Below are positions 7,769 through 17,164 of a DNA stretch of 64,000 nt, in pieces; the first letter of the stretch is position 1; every line of letters starts with the position of its first letter. The notes below the pieces were generated by a model, which was not told the origin of the DNA, did no database searches, and worked only from the letters and a program-made list of their open reading frames with translations. Origin of the DNA: Labilibaculum euxinicum (GTDB taxonomy: Bacteria; Bacteroidota; Bacteroidia; Bacteroidales; Marinifilaceae); assembly GCF_009795715.1 (NCBI RefSeq), contig NZ_WTCR01000004.1, positions 1-64,000 of the forward strand. Reading direction: 5' to 3'. Position numbers and translations under genes: made by a program.

Positions 7769-10039
7769 CTATTTATTTTTTATCTCGTAACAATTCGGTA
7801 CATTTTTGTGCCACAAATTCTTCACAAAATAATCCCAACGTTTCCGAATAAAATATTTATTGTAGTATAGACTGCTGTGATCACATTCTGGTACCAACAG
7901 TAATTCAAAATCTTTATTGGCTTTTATTAAAGCATCTGCCATTCGCATGGATGAAGCCGCATTTACATTGTTATCCATGTTTCCATGCGCTAACATTAAT
8001 TTCCCCTGCAATTGACTGGCTAAAGACAAATTGGATTGCTCGTCGTAATGTTTCCCTGCCGGAAAACCCATGTACAATTCGGGCCACCATGCTTTGGCAA
8101 TTCTGTGATCGTGATTCCCTGCAGAAGAAACGCCAACCTTGTAAAAATCAGGATGAGTTAACAGGGCATGTGCTACATCGTATCCTCCGGCCGAATGACC
8201 ATAAATTCCCACATTTTCAATATCGATATAAGGATATTTAACCGCCATTTCCCTGATGGCTTTAATGTGATCGGGAGCACCTATATCACCAAGGTTTTTA
8301 TAAGAGAAATCATGAAATTTTTTGGATCGATAAGCAGAGCCCAATCCATCAACCGTAATCACTACAAAACCGATTTGTGCCAATGACACATCCATACTGT
8401 ACAAGGCCGAAGTAAATGATTTAGGAGTACGAATTGTTTGCGGACCAGAATAAGTTCCATCTATTATCGGATACCTTTTTGTAGAATCCATCTTAAAAGG
8501 ACGATAAATCACTCCGTAGATATCTGTTTTGTTATCTCTCGCTTTTACTTTGTACATCTCCGGAGCTTTCCATCCCATTGCAACAAGGTCCTCAATATCA
8601 AGTTGAGCAAGGTCAAGAATCTTAGTTCCGTTTTTTACACTTCGAATTAGAAAATGGTTGGGCAAATCAACCCGCGAATAATCATCGAATACATATTTTC
8701 CATTCGGACTTATTGAACAAGTATGAGTTGCATTTTCAGGACTCAGCAATTTAAGTCCCGAACCATCAATGTTGATCGAATACAAATACGTGTAATATGG
8801 ATCACCCTTTTCTATACCACAGGCGGTGAAATATATTTTCCCCTTTTTATCATCCACCTTACATATTTCGCGAACCACATATTCTCCCTTGGTGATTTTA
8901 TTTATTTGCTTACCGGTTTCATAATCGTACAGATATAACTGATTCCATCCTTCTTTCTCCGATGACCAAATAATATTGTTACTGGTTTTATTGATCCGGT
9001 ACAAAAGCATATTTACATCCACATAGGTGTCGGCGGTTTCAGAAATCACAGTTCTGGTTTTTCCTGTCTCAACATTTACATCGATTAATTCCCTTGTTTG
9101 ATAACCTCTTTGGTAACGAATGATATACGCATGTTTATTGGATTTCCATTCAAAGCCACCTTCTAAAAAGCTTGCATATTCAGGAAGGTCGCATTCTATT
9201 TGTTTACCCGATTCGATATTAAAAATAACATACGAAGTTTTAGCAAGACATGTATCTCCCGCAAGTGCACGTTCGTAAGAATATACTTCGGCCCGTAATC
9301 CTTTTTCAGGAGAACTGTGATACATATATAAATTTTGAGCTTCTTTACGGTTAAATTTGCTGCAAATAAGATATTTTGAGTCAGGAGACCAATACGCACT
9401 TATTCCGTATTCTACATCTTGCTTTTTGCTTTCATTGCGCACAAATTCCCACGGAATGGAATTGCCATAACTAAGTGTTTCGCACCCATCTGTACTTAAG
9501 GGAACAATATTGCTGCCATCTTTATCTTTCAGATAGATATTATAATCCTTTATAAATGCAATTTGTTTGTTGTTTGGAGCAGGCAACTCAGTTATATTTC
9601 TTTTTTCGGGATTAGCTGCCGATTTTAATTGATAGTTTTTCAAATTGATTGTAAAGCAGGAAGTGTCTACAGTAAACTTTAATGTATCTCTGCCCTTTAA
9701 GCTAAGTCCGGTTAATTTTAAATCATACGCTTTGTATTCTTTATGCAAAAACTCAGAAATTTTTTCTGCCAATTTCGCATGATCAAACAAAGGTGTTTTT
9801 TGTTTCTTTTTTAAGTCTGCCAAAAAATACTCATTCCCTTTTCTTGTTTTGGTTGAATACCATAATGAATCCCCCTTACCAATCCAGTTGGGTTGAATTC
9901 CCGAATTATAAACTTTAGCCCGTGAATTATAGTAAAGCCACTTTTCAGCTTCCTGATAGTCTTTCAACTCTCCCTGCGCAAATATATTTCCTGCGCAAAG
10001 CAGTAAAAATATAATGATCGTTATTTTCTGAACTTTCAT
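7769..10039 (-). CDS. S9 (DPP-IV-like) serine peptidase, secreted
   Basis: The 756-residue protein has a signal peptide (~1-21, ending NIFAQ), a beta-propeller N-terminal region with DPP-IV-family features (~100-500) and a C-terminal alpha/beta-hydrolase domain. The visible catalytic triad is Ser616 in GHSAGG, Asp689 in HGNMDNNV and His721 in CDHSS. S9 enzymes cut short peptides, and the DPP-IV branch removes dipeptides after proline or alanine. In DPP-IV two adjacent glutamates after a W-V-Y motif hold the peptide N-terminus. The aligned stretch here, WEFVRNESKKQDVEYG, has no Glu-Glu pair, so strict dipeptidyl specificity is unproven. It is the last gene of the PUL1 run, after the metalloprotease, which suggests periplasmic peptide trimming linked to the glycan target. 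Confidence 0.9.
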   Translation of the reverse strand: MKVQKITIIIFLLLCAGNIFAQGELKDYQEAEKWLYYNSRAKVYNSGIQPNWIGKGDSLWYSTKTRKGNEYFLADLKKKQKTPLFDHAKLAEKISEFLHKEYKAYDLKLTGLSLKGRDTLKFTVDTSCFTINLKNYQLKSAANPEKRNITELPAPNNKQIAFIKDYNIYLKDKDGSNIVPLSTDGCETLSYGNSIPWEFVRNESKKQDVEYGISAYWSPDSKYLICSKFNRKEAQNLYMYHSSPEKGLRAEVYSYERALAGDTCLAKTSYVIFNIESGKQIECDLPEYASFLEGGFEWKSNKHAYIIRYQRGYQTRELIDVNVETGKTRTVISETADTYVDVNMLLYRINKTSNNIIWSSEKEGWNQLYLYDYETGKQINKITKGEYVVREICKVDDKKGKIYFTACGIEKGDPYYTYLYSINIDGSGLKLLSPENATHTCSISPNGKYVFDDYSRVDLPNHFLIRSVKNGTKILDLAQLDIEDLVAMGWKAPEMYKVKARDNKTDIYGVIYRPFKMDSTKRYPIIDGTYSGPQTIRTPKSFTSALYSMDVSLAQIGFVVITVDGLGSAYRSKKFHDFSYKNLGDIGAPDHIKAIREMAVKYPYIDIENVGIYGHSAGGYDVAHALLTHPDFYKVGVSSAGNHDHRIAKAWWPELYMGFPAGKHYDEQSNLSLASQLQGKLMLAHGNMDNNVNAASSMRMADALIKANKDFELLLVPECDHSSLYYNKYFIRKRWDYFVKNLWHKNVPNCYEIKNK

Positions 10040-10125
10040 TTGTTTTCAATTAATAGTATGATGTACATTATTCATTTATTAAAGGCTTTCACACCCCTAT
10101 TCGGCAACCATTTCTTATTCTTTTA

Positions 10126-10950
10126 CTATTCCCGGTATAAATTGGCTGTAGAATGGCGGGATGGACTTTTTTCGAATTCAGGAAAATACCGCGCAACAAT
10201 TTCATACAAATCAGGATCGTATTTTTTCATATCTTCCCGGGTATTCACCCAATTGTGTTTTCCATCAGGAACCTTAACTTCGGCATTCACATTAAACCAG
10301 TTCTGAACTCCTTCGGCCCAATATTCATATATATTGGTAGCAGCATACATTTTTTTGTATTTCCCTTTAGCAATGGCATTATCCAATTTTTCCTGCAGTA
10401 AATTGTTGAATGTAGAATCGATTGGTGCAATTCCAATTAAATGAATGGCATGTGCAAATTCATGAACCAAAATATCCTCAGCGTGATATTTATCAATCTG
10501 ATAAGCAAGCAGGTTCTCTTCAGCACAAGAGGTTAACGGCAATTCCATATCGCCGCCTAGTCCCCGGGCTCTAAGATCCCAGTTCAAAGTAGTGTCCTGA
10601 GCCAAATGTGCATGTTCCGGAATATCGGTTGTCCCTTCGTATCGCGCCATAATAGCAAGTCTGGCATTTTCTTTTACCATCTGATTCAAAACTTTACCAG
10701 GCAAACTTTTAGTCATAAAATCAACAATATTACAAGCCACATAAAAAGCTGAATCAGGAACTTTATTGGAGCTCATGATATGAATTCCATTCACGTTAAC
10801 ATACTTTTTATAGAATGAATCGAATTTAAAATCGGAAGGCGGAGATGTAATTGTAAATATTTTTTGCCCTGACTGATCCGTTTTTTCATTCTTTGCAGAT
10901 GCCACGAACAAAGGCATCAAAACTGCGATTAGAATAAGAATTTTTTTCAT
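10126..10950 (-). CDS. Secreted HExxH zinc metalloprotease
   Basis: A 274-residue protein with a signal peptide (MKKILILIAVLMPLFVASA). It carries HEFAHAIH with His163, Glu164 and His167. About 46 residues later EYWAEGVQNWF supplies a likely third zinc ligand, Glu213, a gluzincin arrangement. The family is seen in Bacteroidota and resembles lethal-factor-like or other orphan gluzincins; I cannot assign a MEROPS family by eye. It lies 15 bp after the GH27 gene and ahead of the S9 peptidase, so it is probably co-transcribed. It could cut the protein part of a glycoprotein. An alternative is a non-proteolytic or self-processing role. Confidence 0.8.
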   Translation of the reverse strand: MKKILILIAVLMPLFVASAKNEKTDQSGQKIFTITSPPSDFKFDSFYKKYVNVNGIHIMSSNKVPDSAFYVACNIVDFMTKSLPGKVLNQMVKENARLAIMARYEGTTDIPEHAHLAQDTTLNWDLRARGLGGDMELPLTSCAEENLLAYQIDKYHAEDILVHEFAHAIHLIGIAPIDSTFNNLLQEKLDNAIAKGKYKKMYAATNIYEYWAEGVQNWFNVNAEVKVPDGKHNWVNTREDMKKYDPDLYEIVARYFPEFEKSPSRHSTANLYRE

Positions 10951-10965
10951 TTATAATGTTTTTTA

Positions 10966-12168
10966 TTATTTATTTAACTTCGACAAGCGAACTAACAAGC
11001 TTCCATGGGGAGGAATTTCTTTAACAAGATTTTCATCGGTTTTCCCAATAATTTTATGTTCCCACAAATCTTTTACATTATATACATTTCGATGGATACT
11101 AACATCTGCTGCAAAATACATCGTCTGTTTTTTCCAGTCGTAATCTAATTTCCAGACTTCATCAGTACGGTTTAAAAAACATACAGCCACTTCTCCGTCT
11201 GCAAGCGGTTTTGCCCAGATTTCATATTCGCCCATGTCTATAAATTTTCTGGCCTGATGTCCATCTGAATCCTGATCAATTGCTATTACCTCCTCATTCA
11301 TAAGAATTTCAGCTGTTGCCTTATTTAAATTTCGCAGGTCGTTTCCTGCCATCAATGGTGCGGCCAACATGGCCCACATCGAAAAATGTGTTTTATTTTC
11401 ATCCGGTGTCATGCCTCCATTTCCCACTTCCAGCATATCAGGATCATTCCAATGTCCGGGTCCTGCAAATTCATATAAATCAGCTTGTTTATCAATAATG
11501 TCGAGAACTCCAAGTCCGCCCCAATCAAAAGTACATTGGTAACAATCCCGAATATCGGCCGTTGTCCTCCACAAATGTCCGATTCCTTTCCCCCACTTCC
11601 AAGGCTCACTTTCGCCCCATTCGCAAATAGAAAATACAATCGGTCTTCCGCTGGCTTTAAGAGCATCACTCATTGTTTTATAAGCCGCTTCAGCTTTTTG
11701 TCCCTCATCGAAACACCAGTCGTATTTCAAATAATCTACACCCCACGATGCATAAGTACGGGCATCCTGAAACTGATATCCTCGACTGCCCGGACGAGAC
11801 TGACAGGTCATTGACCCGGCACAGGAGTAAATGCCAAATTTTAAATCTTTGCTATGCACATAATCAACAAGTACTTTCACTCCTGACGGAAACCGTTCCG
11901 GATCAGCAATAATATTTCCAAGACTATCGCGGCCCACCTGCCAGCAATCATCAATCACCAAATATTCGTAACCAGCATTCCGCATTCCACATTCCGCCAT
12001 TGCATCAGCCATTTCCATAATCAGACTTTCGCTTACGTTACAGCCAAATTTATTCCAACTGTTCCATCCCATTGGAGGCGTAAGTGCTAACTCTTCAAAT
12101 TTTTGACTGTATCCTTGAAATACCTGAAAAACAATCAAAATTAAAAAATACTTTCTTATCATTTTCAA
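10966..12168 (-). CDS. GH27 alpha-galactosidase or beta-L-arabinopyranosidase
   Basis: The 400-residue enzyme has a signal peptide (to about residue 21) and a full GH27 TIM barrel opening with LALTPPMGWNSWNKFGCNVSE. The nucleophile is Asp150 in YLKYDWC and the acid/base is near Asp208 in RTTADIRD. A C-terminal beta domain follows from ~300. GH27 enzymes retain configuration and remove terminal alpha-D-galactose; some members release the stereochemically similar beta-L-arabinopyranose. Given arabinosidase neighbours, either is plausible. The gene is separated from susD by a hairpin. In the glycoprotein model it would remove the Ser-linked alpha-galactose of extensins. Confidence 0.9.
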   Translation of the reverse strand: MKMIRKYFLILIVFQVFQGYSQKFEELALTPPMGWNSWNKFGCNVSESLIMEMADAMAECGMRNAGYEYLVIDDCWQVGRDSLGNIIADPERFPSGVKVLVDYVHSKDLKFGIYSCAGSMTCQSRPGSRGYQFQDARTYASWGVDYLKYDWCFDEGQKAEAAYKTMSDALKASGRPIVFSICEWGESEPWKWGKGIGHLWRTTADIRDCYQCTFDWGGLGVLDIIDKQADLYEFAGPGHWNDPDMLEVGNGGMTPDENKTHFSMWAMLAAPLMAGNDLRNLNKATAEILMNEEVIAIDQDSDGHQARKFIDMGEYEIWAKPLADGEVAVCFLNRTDEVWKLDYDWKKQTMYFAADVSIHRNVYNVKDLWEHKIIGKTDENLVKEIPPHGSLLVRLSKLNK

Positions 12169-12247
12169 TACTTTTTAAGTTCGATGAAATTATTTATTTA
12201 CAGATGAATCCCTAAGTAAAAAAGATTATAAACCAACTTACAAGAAA

Positions 12248-12296
12248 ATCGCAAAAACATTCTATGCTCGAAAGAACTTAAAAATGCTTTTGCGAT
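12248..12296 (-). terminator. Hairpin between susD and GH27 (partial terminator)
   Basis: Arms ATCGCAAAAACATT (12248-12261) and AATGCTTTTGCGAT (12283-12296) pair with one mismatch just after the SusD stop on the minus strand, followed by TTTTC. It could lower read-through so that SusCD is made in excess over the enzymes. The loop is long (21 nt), so function is uncertain. Confidence 0.45.
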
Positions 12297-12318
12297 ATGT
12301 ATTATATTCTAAAAGTTA

Positions 12319-13935
12319 TTAACCTCCGGTATATCCAGGGTTTTGAACCAAATTTGAATTGGTATTCAGTTCTTCCAGTCCAATTGGAAAAAGGATCGTA
12401 TGTGCGCCCTGAGGTTCATGATTGTACCAGCTTTTTGTTTGGTATACACCAAATCGAATCATGTCTGTTCTACGTCTGAATTCAGCAGCAAACTCCCAAC
12501 CCAATTCATCTAAAAACCGACCATACAATACAGCAGACTGATCTCCAAGAGAATCGATTGTTCCATCTTCGGCCAATGTTCCATATTGAATAGTTGTATT
12601 TCCCAACAATTCAGCTCCGGTTACCTTTGCATCGTTAATATCGTCAAAATCACGTGTTCTCACCTCACTAACCAAAACTGCAGCTTCATCACTGTTTCCT
12701 GTGCGAAGCAAGCATTCAGCCTTCATAAGTAATACATCTGCATATCTAAAATAAGGCAAATCATTACTCATGTTACTTTTACATCCAGCTTCAATTTCAT
12801 ATTTGCAAACACGATAACCTTCCTCAAATTCGCAATCATAAATACTAGGCATTTTGTTGACTAAAGTCATTACAACACTCCCATCAGTAGCATTGAGCTG
12901 ATCGCCATGTAACCATGTTGCATCAAATCGCTTATCCTGAGAATCATAACTATTGATAAACTGAGGATTTGCACTTGAACCACCCCATGGTTGCGCTGTC
13001 ATATTAAAAACATCACGATGTGCAGGCAACAGCTGTTTCATGTGCGCATTCCAACCAGTTCCATTTTTATTGTCATAAGGAACGGCAAAAACTATTTCAT
13101 CAGAATCTTCGTTATCAACTTTAAAAATATCCTTATAATTTGATTCAAGATCATATTTCTCACAAGCAATCACTTTGTTACAAGCAAGAATACATTTCTC
13201 CCATTCTGCAGTGCCACTATACACTTCTGCATTTAGATACATCCTGGCCAATAACTGATAAGCAGCCCATTTTGTGATACGTCCGTATGTCGTTTGATCA
13301 ACAACTTCGGTTAAATTCTCAATAACATCAGTATCAGTTAACTCATCAATGATAAATTTATAAATATCTGCCCTTGAAGATTGTTTGGGCAATTCATCAT
13401 TATAAGCAATAACAAGAGGAACATTTCCATGAGTATCACAAAGAATTGAATACCACAATGCACGCAATGCACGCAACTCTGCTAATACTTTTACTGATTG
13501 TTCTTCTTCAATTGGAAGTGATCCACTTTGAATTTGAGACATCACCCGATTCACATTATTTATAGCCTCATAGCAGGTCAGCCAGGTGTTTCTACATTGC
13601 CATTGTTCGTTATCCCATGTGTGAAAATGCATCCGCTTATAGGTTCCACCATCATCCCATCCATTCGGTCTGGTTGGAGTTATCATTATATCTCCTGGTT
13701 CTTCTTGAAGATCGAATAAACCCTGCCATCCCATAATATAACGAAGCGGGGTATAACCAGAGGCAATTAATGCTGTTACATCAGCTTCCGTTGCCGTAAA
13801 AGTTTCTTCCAATACTTCAGAATAAACTTCCTCATCCAATTTGACACAGCCTCCAAACAAAATTGCAAGCAATAAAATAAAACCAGTAAATGCCGGCTTT
13901 ACATATATACGTTCTTTTTTATATATTAATTTCAT
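12319..13935 (-). CDS. SusD/RagB-type outer-membrane lipoprotein (PUL1)
   Basis: 538 residues with a lipoprotein signal whose lipobox is LFGGC (Cys ~30), then the all-helical SusD fold with TPR-like helices. Typical SusD features are EVRTRDFDDIN and the ending WEFAAEFRRRTDMIRFG..., followed by FPIGLEELNTNSNLVQNPGY. SusD proteins cap the SusC channel and bind the incoming oligosaccharide at the cell surface. It starts 10 bp after the susC stop and is surely co-transcribed. The ligand cannot be read directly; neighbours predict a beta-L-arabinofuranoside-containing glycan or glycopeptide. Confidence 0.95.
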   Translation of the reverse strand: MKLIYKKERIYVKPAFTGFILLLAILFGGCVKLDEEVYSEVLEETFTATEADVTALIASGYTPLRYIMGWQGLFDLQEEPGDIMITPTRPNGWDDGGTYKRMHFHTWDNEQWQCRNTWLTCYEAINNVNRVMSQIQSGSLPIEEEQSVKVLAELRALRALWYSILCDTHGNVPLVIAYNDELPKQSSRADIYKFIIDELTDTDVIENLTEVVDQTTYGRITKWAAYQLLARMYLNAEVYSGTAEWEKCILACNKVIACEKYDLESNYKDIFKVDNEDSDEIVFAVPYDNKNGTGWNAHMKQLLPAHRDVFNMTAQPWGGSSANPQFINSYDSQDKRFDATWLHGDQLNATDGSVVMTLVNKMPSIYDCEFEEGYRVCKYEIEAGCKSNMSNDLPYFRYADVLLMKAECLLRTGNSDEAAVLVSEVRTRDFDDINDAKVTGAELLGNTTIQYGTLAEDGTIDSLGDQSAVLYGRFLDELGWEFAAEFRRRTDMIRFGVYQTKSWYNHEPQGAHTILFPIGLEELNTNSNLVQNPGYTGG

Positions 13936-13945
13936 GATTCCAAGT

Positions 13946-16945
13946 TTAAAAGGTTACGTTAACACCAAATGTAAATGTTCTTGTAGTAGGATATTTGTCT
14001 CGTTCATCATTACCCGGAGCTAAACCTGTTTGTTTCACCTCAGGATCAATCCCTTTGTAACCAGTAAAAGTGTGTAGATTCAATCCTGATACGTAAACTC
14101 TTAGATTTTTGAAAACATCTTTATTTTTAAGATTTACAGTGTACCCCAAGGTAATGTTATCAATTTTCCAATAATCACCATCCTCAACATAATAACTCAC
14201 ATAGCGCTGATCATCATTCAATACAGCTTTTCCATAAACTTTATCATAAGCAGAATTTAAGGTGTTGTATGCAATCTTTGGATTTTCATAAAACATCCGA
14301 GAAAAATTTAAAATTTGATAAGAAAATGCTCCCCTCATGTTGATGTTCAAATCGAAGTTTTTGTATCGAAAGCTATTGTTCCAGCTAGCATAGTATTTTG
14401 GAATTCCATTCCCCAATACCTGACGATCATCTGTTGATGATTCTGTTGCTGAAATTCTTTCACCATTAGGTTTTTCTATTATCCAAATGCCATCGTCTGA
14501 GATATCGACACTCTTTAATCCATAGAAATTTCCTATTTCGCCCCCTATTTTAACAATATGAGTTGTTGTTTGAATAGGCTCGCCGGTATAACCATCTTCA
14601 GGATAGAAAAAATCATTTGTGGTTTTAAACTTGTCATTTGATAAAGAAACCAATTCATTTTTGTTGGTTGAAAAGGTCATATTAGCTTTCCACTCAAAGC
14701 TTGGTGTTTTAATAGGAGTCACATTAATCAAAGCTTCAAAACCCTGATTTTTAATTTCTCCCACATTTGTCATGATGCTGCCATAAAGGTATGGTGGTGT
14801 TGGAACATCGTAATTCCATAAAGCATCTTTGGTTTTTCTGTTATAAAAATCAAAAGCTCCGCTAACTCTACCATTTAATAATCCAAAATCAAGTCCTATA
14901 TTAATTTCCTCTTTTTTCTCCCAACGCAAATCAGGATTATCATTTCGGGCAGGAACTAACTTTCGAACCCATTCTTTATTGGAATAAAAATAATCGCTAT
15001 AATTTAAACTACTTAAAGAATTGTAAGAATCTGCCACATTAGTTCCGGTAACACCAAAACCAGCACGTAATTTTAAGTTATCAATCCAGTTAATTTCTTT
15101 AACAAAATCTTCTTCAGACATTCTCCATCCCAAAGAAACTCCTGGGAAATTTCCCCATTTATGGTCTTTACCAAACCGTGAAGAACCTTCTCTACGAAGA
15201 CTTGCCATGAATAAATACTTATTGGCAAAGGAATAACTTACCCTGGAAAAGAAAGCAATTAATTTATCAGAGTATTTATAACTGTCCATGCCTGCTTCTC
15301 CTTTGGTCAAACCACTTCCAATTTCAAGATTATTGTACGTATATCCATCAGTAGGAAAGTATTTGTTGTTGGCCCAGAATCCTTCCGTCATGTTGTCTTC
15401 ATAATTATAACCAGCAAGAACAGATAAATTATGATCCCCGGCTATCACTTTCTTATAATTTACAGTAAACTCTGTATAGTTGCCCAAATAATTTTCGGTA
15501 CCACGGGAAGCATAACCTTCTGACCCATACTTAGTAGTTGAAACATGATTTTTAGTTTCATAATATCCGCGAATGTTTGAATTGCTTTTTCTGGTATACA
15601 TTCCCTTTACGTTAAGCCCTTCGAATAATTTATAGGTTAAACTGGCCTTAAATCTCACATTACGGTACTTGTTCTCACCATCAGATTCTTTTAGGTATGC
15701 AACAGGATTATCGTAAAAATATACATCACGCTCATACCAACGACCGTCTTCATTTTTAATTGGTTCAGTCGGATTTCGGATTAATGCCTGTCGGTAAACA
15801 TATTTATTAAAACTATATCCATCTCCACCAGTCCAGTAATTTTGTTCGCTTATTATAGTCCCGATATCTGCAGTTAATTTACCATCAAACATGCTGTGAC
15901 TAACATCAATACGACCGGTATATTTTTCATTATCTGTTTTAATAAAAACACCCTGATTATTTTTATAATTAAGTGAGGCTGTTAAACTCGTATTCTTGGT
16001 GCCACCTCTAAAAACAACATTGTGAACATGGCTTACAGCTTTTCTTGTAATTTCATCCAGCCAATCTGTATTGGCTCCATAATCTTTCAAATTAGCTCCT
16101 GTGAACGAATAACCTTCATTCCACTTTGCTCTTAAGTCTTCAGCATTCATAAAATCGAGCTTTCGGCTGATAGATGCAATTGAGACATAACCATCGTAGG
16201 AAATGGTAGGTTCCATACCTTTAGTACTTCTTTTTGTTGTAATAATGATAACTCCATTTGTTCCCCTGGTACCATATATTGCCGAAGCCGATCCATCTTT
16301 TAATACATCGATAGATTCAATATCTTCCGGAGCAACAGATTCAAGGCTTCCCGGAACACCGTCAACCAATACCAAAGGAGCAGAACTTCCTAACAATGAG
16401 GAATTTCCACGCAACATAATTACCGCTCCTTCTGTTGGATCTCCTGAAGGTGTTGCAATGGTTAAACCCGCAACTTTTCCTTGAATCAATTGAGCCGCAT
16501 CTTTTACAGCTCCCTTAATAAAATCATCAGACTTAACGGATGCAATAGCACTGGTAACATCACCTTTTTTAACACTACCATAACCGATTGCAACAACTTC
16601 ATCCAGTCCAAAAACATCTGGACTCATAACAATGCTTAACACCTGATCAGTATACTCAACCTTCTGATCTTTAAATCCAATAAATGAGAAATGAATTACA
16701 TCTCCAACAGATGCCTGAATCATAAATTTACCATCGATATCAGACACTGTTCCAACGGTTGTTCCATCAATAAATACAGAAACACCCGGTAATGGAACTC
16801 CAGAATCATCCACTACAGAACCTTGAGCAAGTTTTTGGGAGAAAACCTGCCCAGATAAACTCAAAAAAATCACTAAAACAAGTAAAAACCTTAAACAGCT
16901 GTTTTTATTACCAAGCTGTTGAGGGGGAATGACAATTTTTTTCAT
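13946..16945 (-). CDS. SusC/RagA TonB-dependent transporter (PUL1)
   Basis: 999 residues. After a signal peptide (ending QVFSQK) comes a carboxypeptidase-regulatory-like domain (QGSVVDDSGVPLPGVSVFID, ~40-115), then the plug with the SusC-type DEVVAIGYGSVKKGDV motif, and a C-terminal 22-strand barrel ending in TFGVNVTF. It imports the oligosaccharide delivered by SusD using TonB energy. It is preceded by a terminator for the GH146 gene and a ~130-bp AT-rich region, so it likely has its own promoter. No STN domain is seen, so regulation is more likely through the HTCS than an anti-sigma factor. Confidence 0.96.
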   Translation of the reverse strand: MKKIVIPPQQLGNKNSCLRFLLVLVIFLSLSGQVFSQKLAQGSVVDDSGVPLPGVSVFIDGTTVGTVSDIDGKFMIQASVGDVIHFSFIGFKDQKVEYTDQVLSIVMSPDVFGLDEVVAIGYGSVKKGDVTSAIASVKSDDFIKGAVKDAAQLIQGKVAGLTIATPSGDPTEGAVIMLRGNSSLLGSSAPLVLVDGVPGSLESVAPEDIESIDVLKDGSASAIYGTRGTNGVIIITTKRSTKGMEPTISYDGYVSIASISRKLDFMNAEDLRAKWNEGYSFTGANLKDYGANTDWLDEITRKAVSHVHNVVFRGGTKNTSLTASLNYKNNQGVFIKTDNEKYTGRIDVSHSMFDGKLTADIGTIISEQNYWTGGDGYSFNKYVYRQALIRNPTEPIKNEDGRWYERDVYFYDNPVAYLKESDGENKYRNVRFKASLTYKLFEGLNVKGMYTRKSNSNIRGYYETKNHVSTTKYGSEGYASRGTENYLGNYTEFTVNYKKVIAGDHNLSVLAGYNYEDNMTEGFWANNKYFPTDGYTYNNLEIGSGLTKGEAGMDSYKYSDKLIAFFSRVSYSFANKYLFMASLRREGSSRFGKDHKWGNFPGVSLGWRMSEEDFVKEINWIDNLKLRAGFGVTGTNVADSYNSLSSLNYSDYFYSNKEWVRKLVPARNDNPDLRWEKKEEINIGLDFGLLNGRVSGAFDFYNRKTKDALWNYDVPTPPYLYGSIMTNVGEIKNQGFEALINVTPIKTPSFEWKANMTFSTNKNELVSLSNDKFKTTNDFFYPEDGYTGEPIQTTTHIVKIGGEIGNFYGLKSVDISDDGIWIIEKPNGERISATESSTDDRQVLGNGIPKYYASWNNSFRYKNFDLNINMRGAFSYQILNFSRMFYENPKIAYNTLNSAYDKVYGKAVLNDDQRYVSYYVEDGDYWKIDNITLGYTVNLKNKDVFKNLRVYVSGLNLHTFTGYKGIDPEVKQTGLAPGNDERDKYPTTRTFTFGVNVTF

Positions 16946-17079
16946 AAATGTTATTTTTGGGTTAAAAAATATGACTCAAATCTGTCTATTCTTTAGGCTT
17001 TGGACTATCACTATTGTTTAAAAAAGTAACAAACATGTGTTATAAGTCATTTTATTGAAAAAAAAAACCTTTCCCGGAC

Positions 17080-17113
17080 AAAAAAAATGCAAACCTCAAA
17101 AAAGAGATTTGCA
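17080..17113 (-). terminator. Intrinsic terminator after the GH146-like gene
   Basis: Arms TGCAAACCTC (17088-17097) and GAGATTTGCA (17104-17113) pair with one mismatch around a T-rich loop. On the minus strand a run of T follows. It separates the three arabinofuranosidase genes from susCD. Confidence 0.75.
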
Positions 17114-17164
17114 GTTTTCAGAACTATCCACCATTAAAAACTAACTAAAATATTCTTTCCTTAT

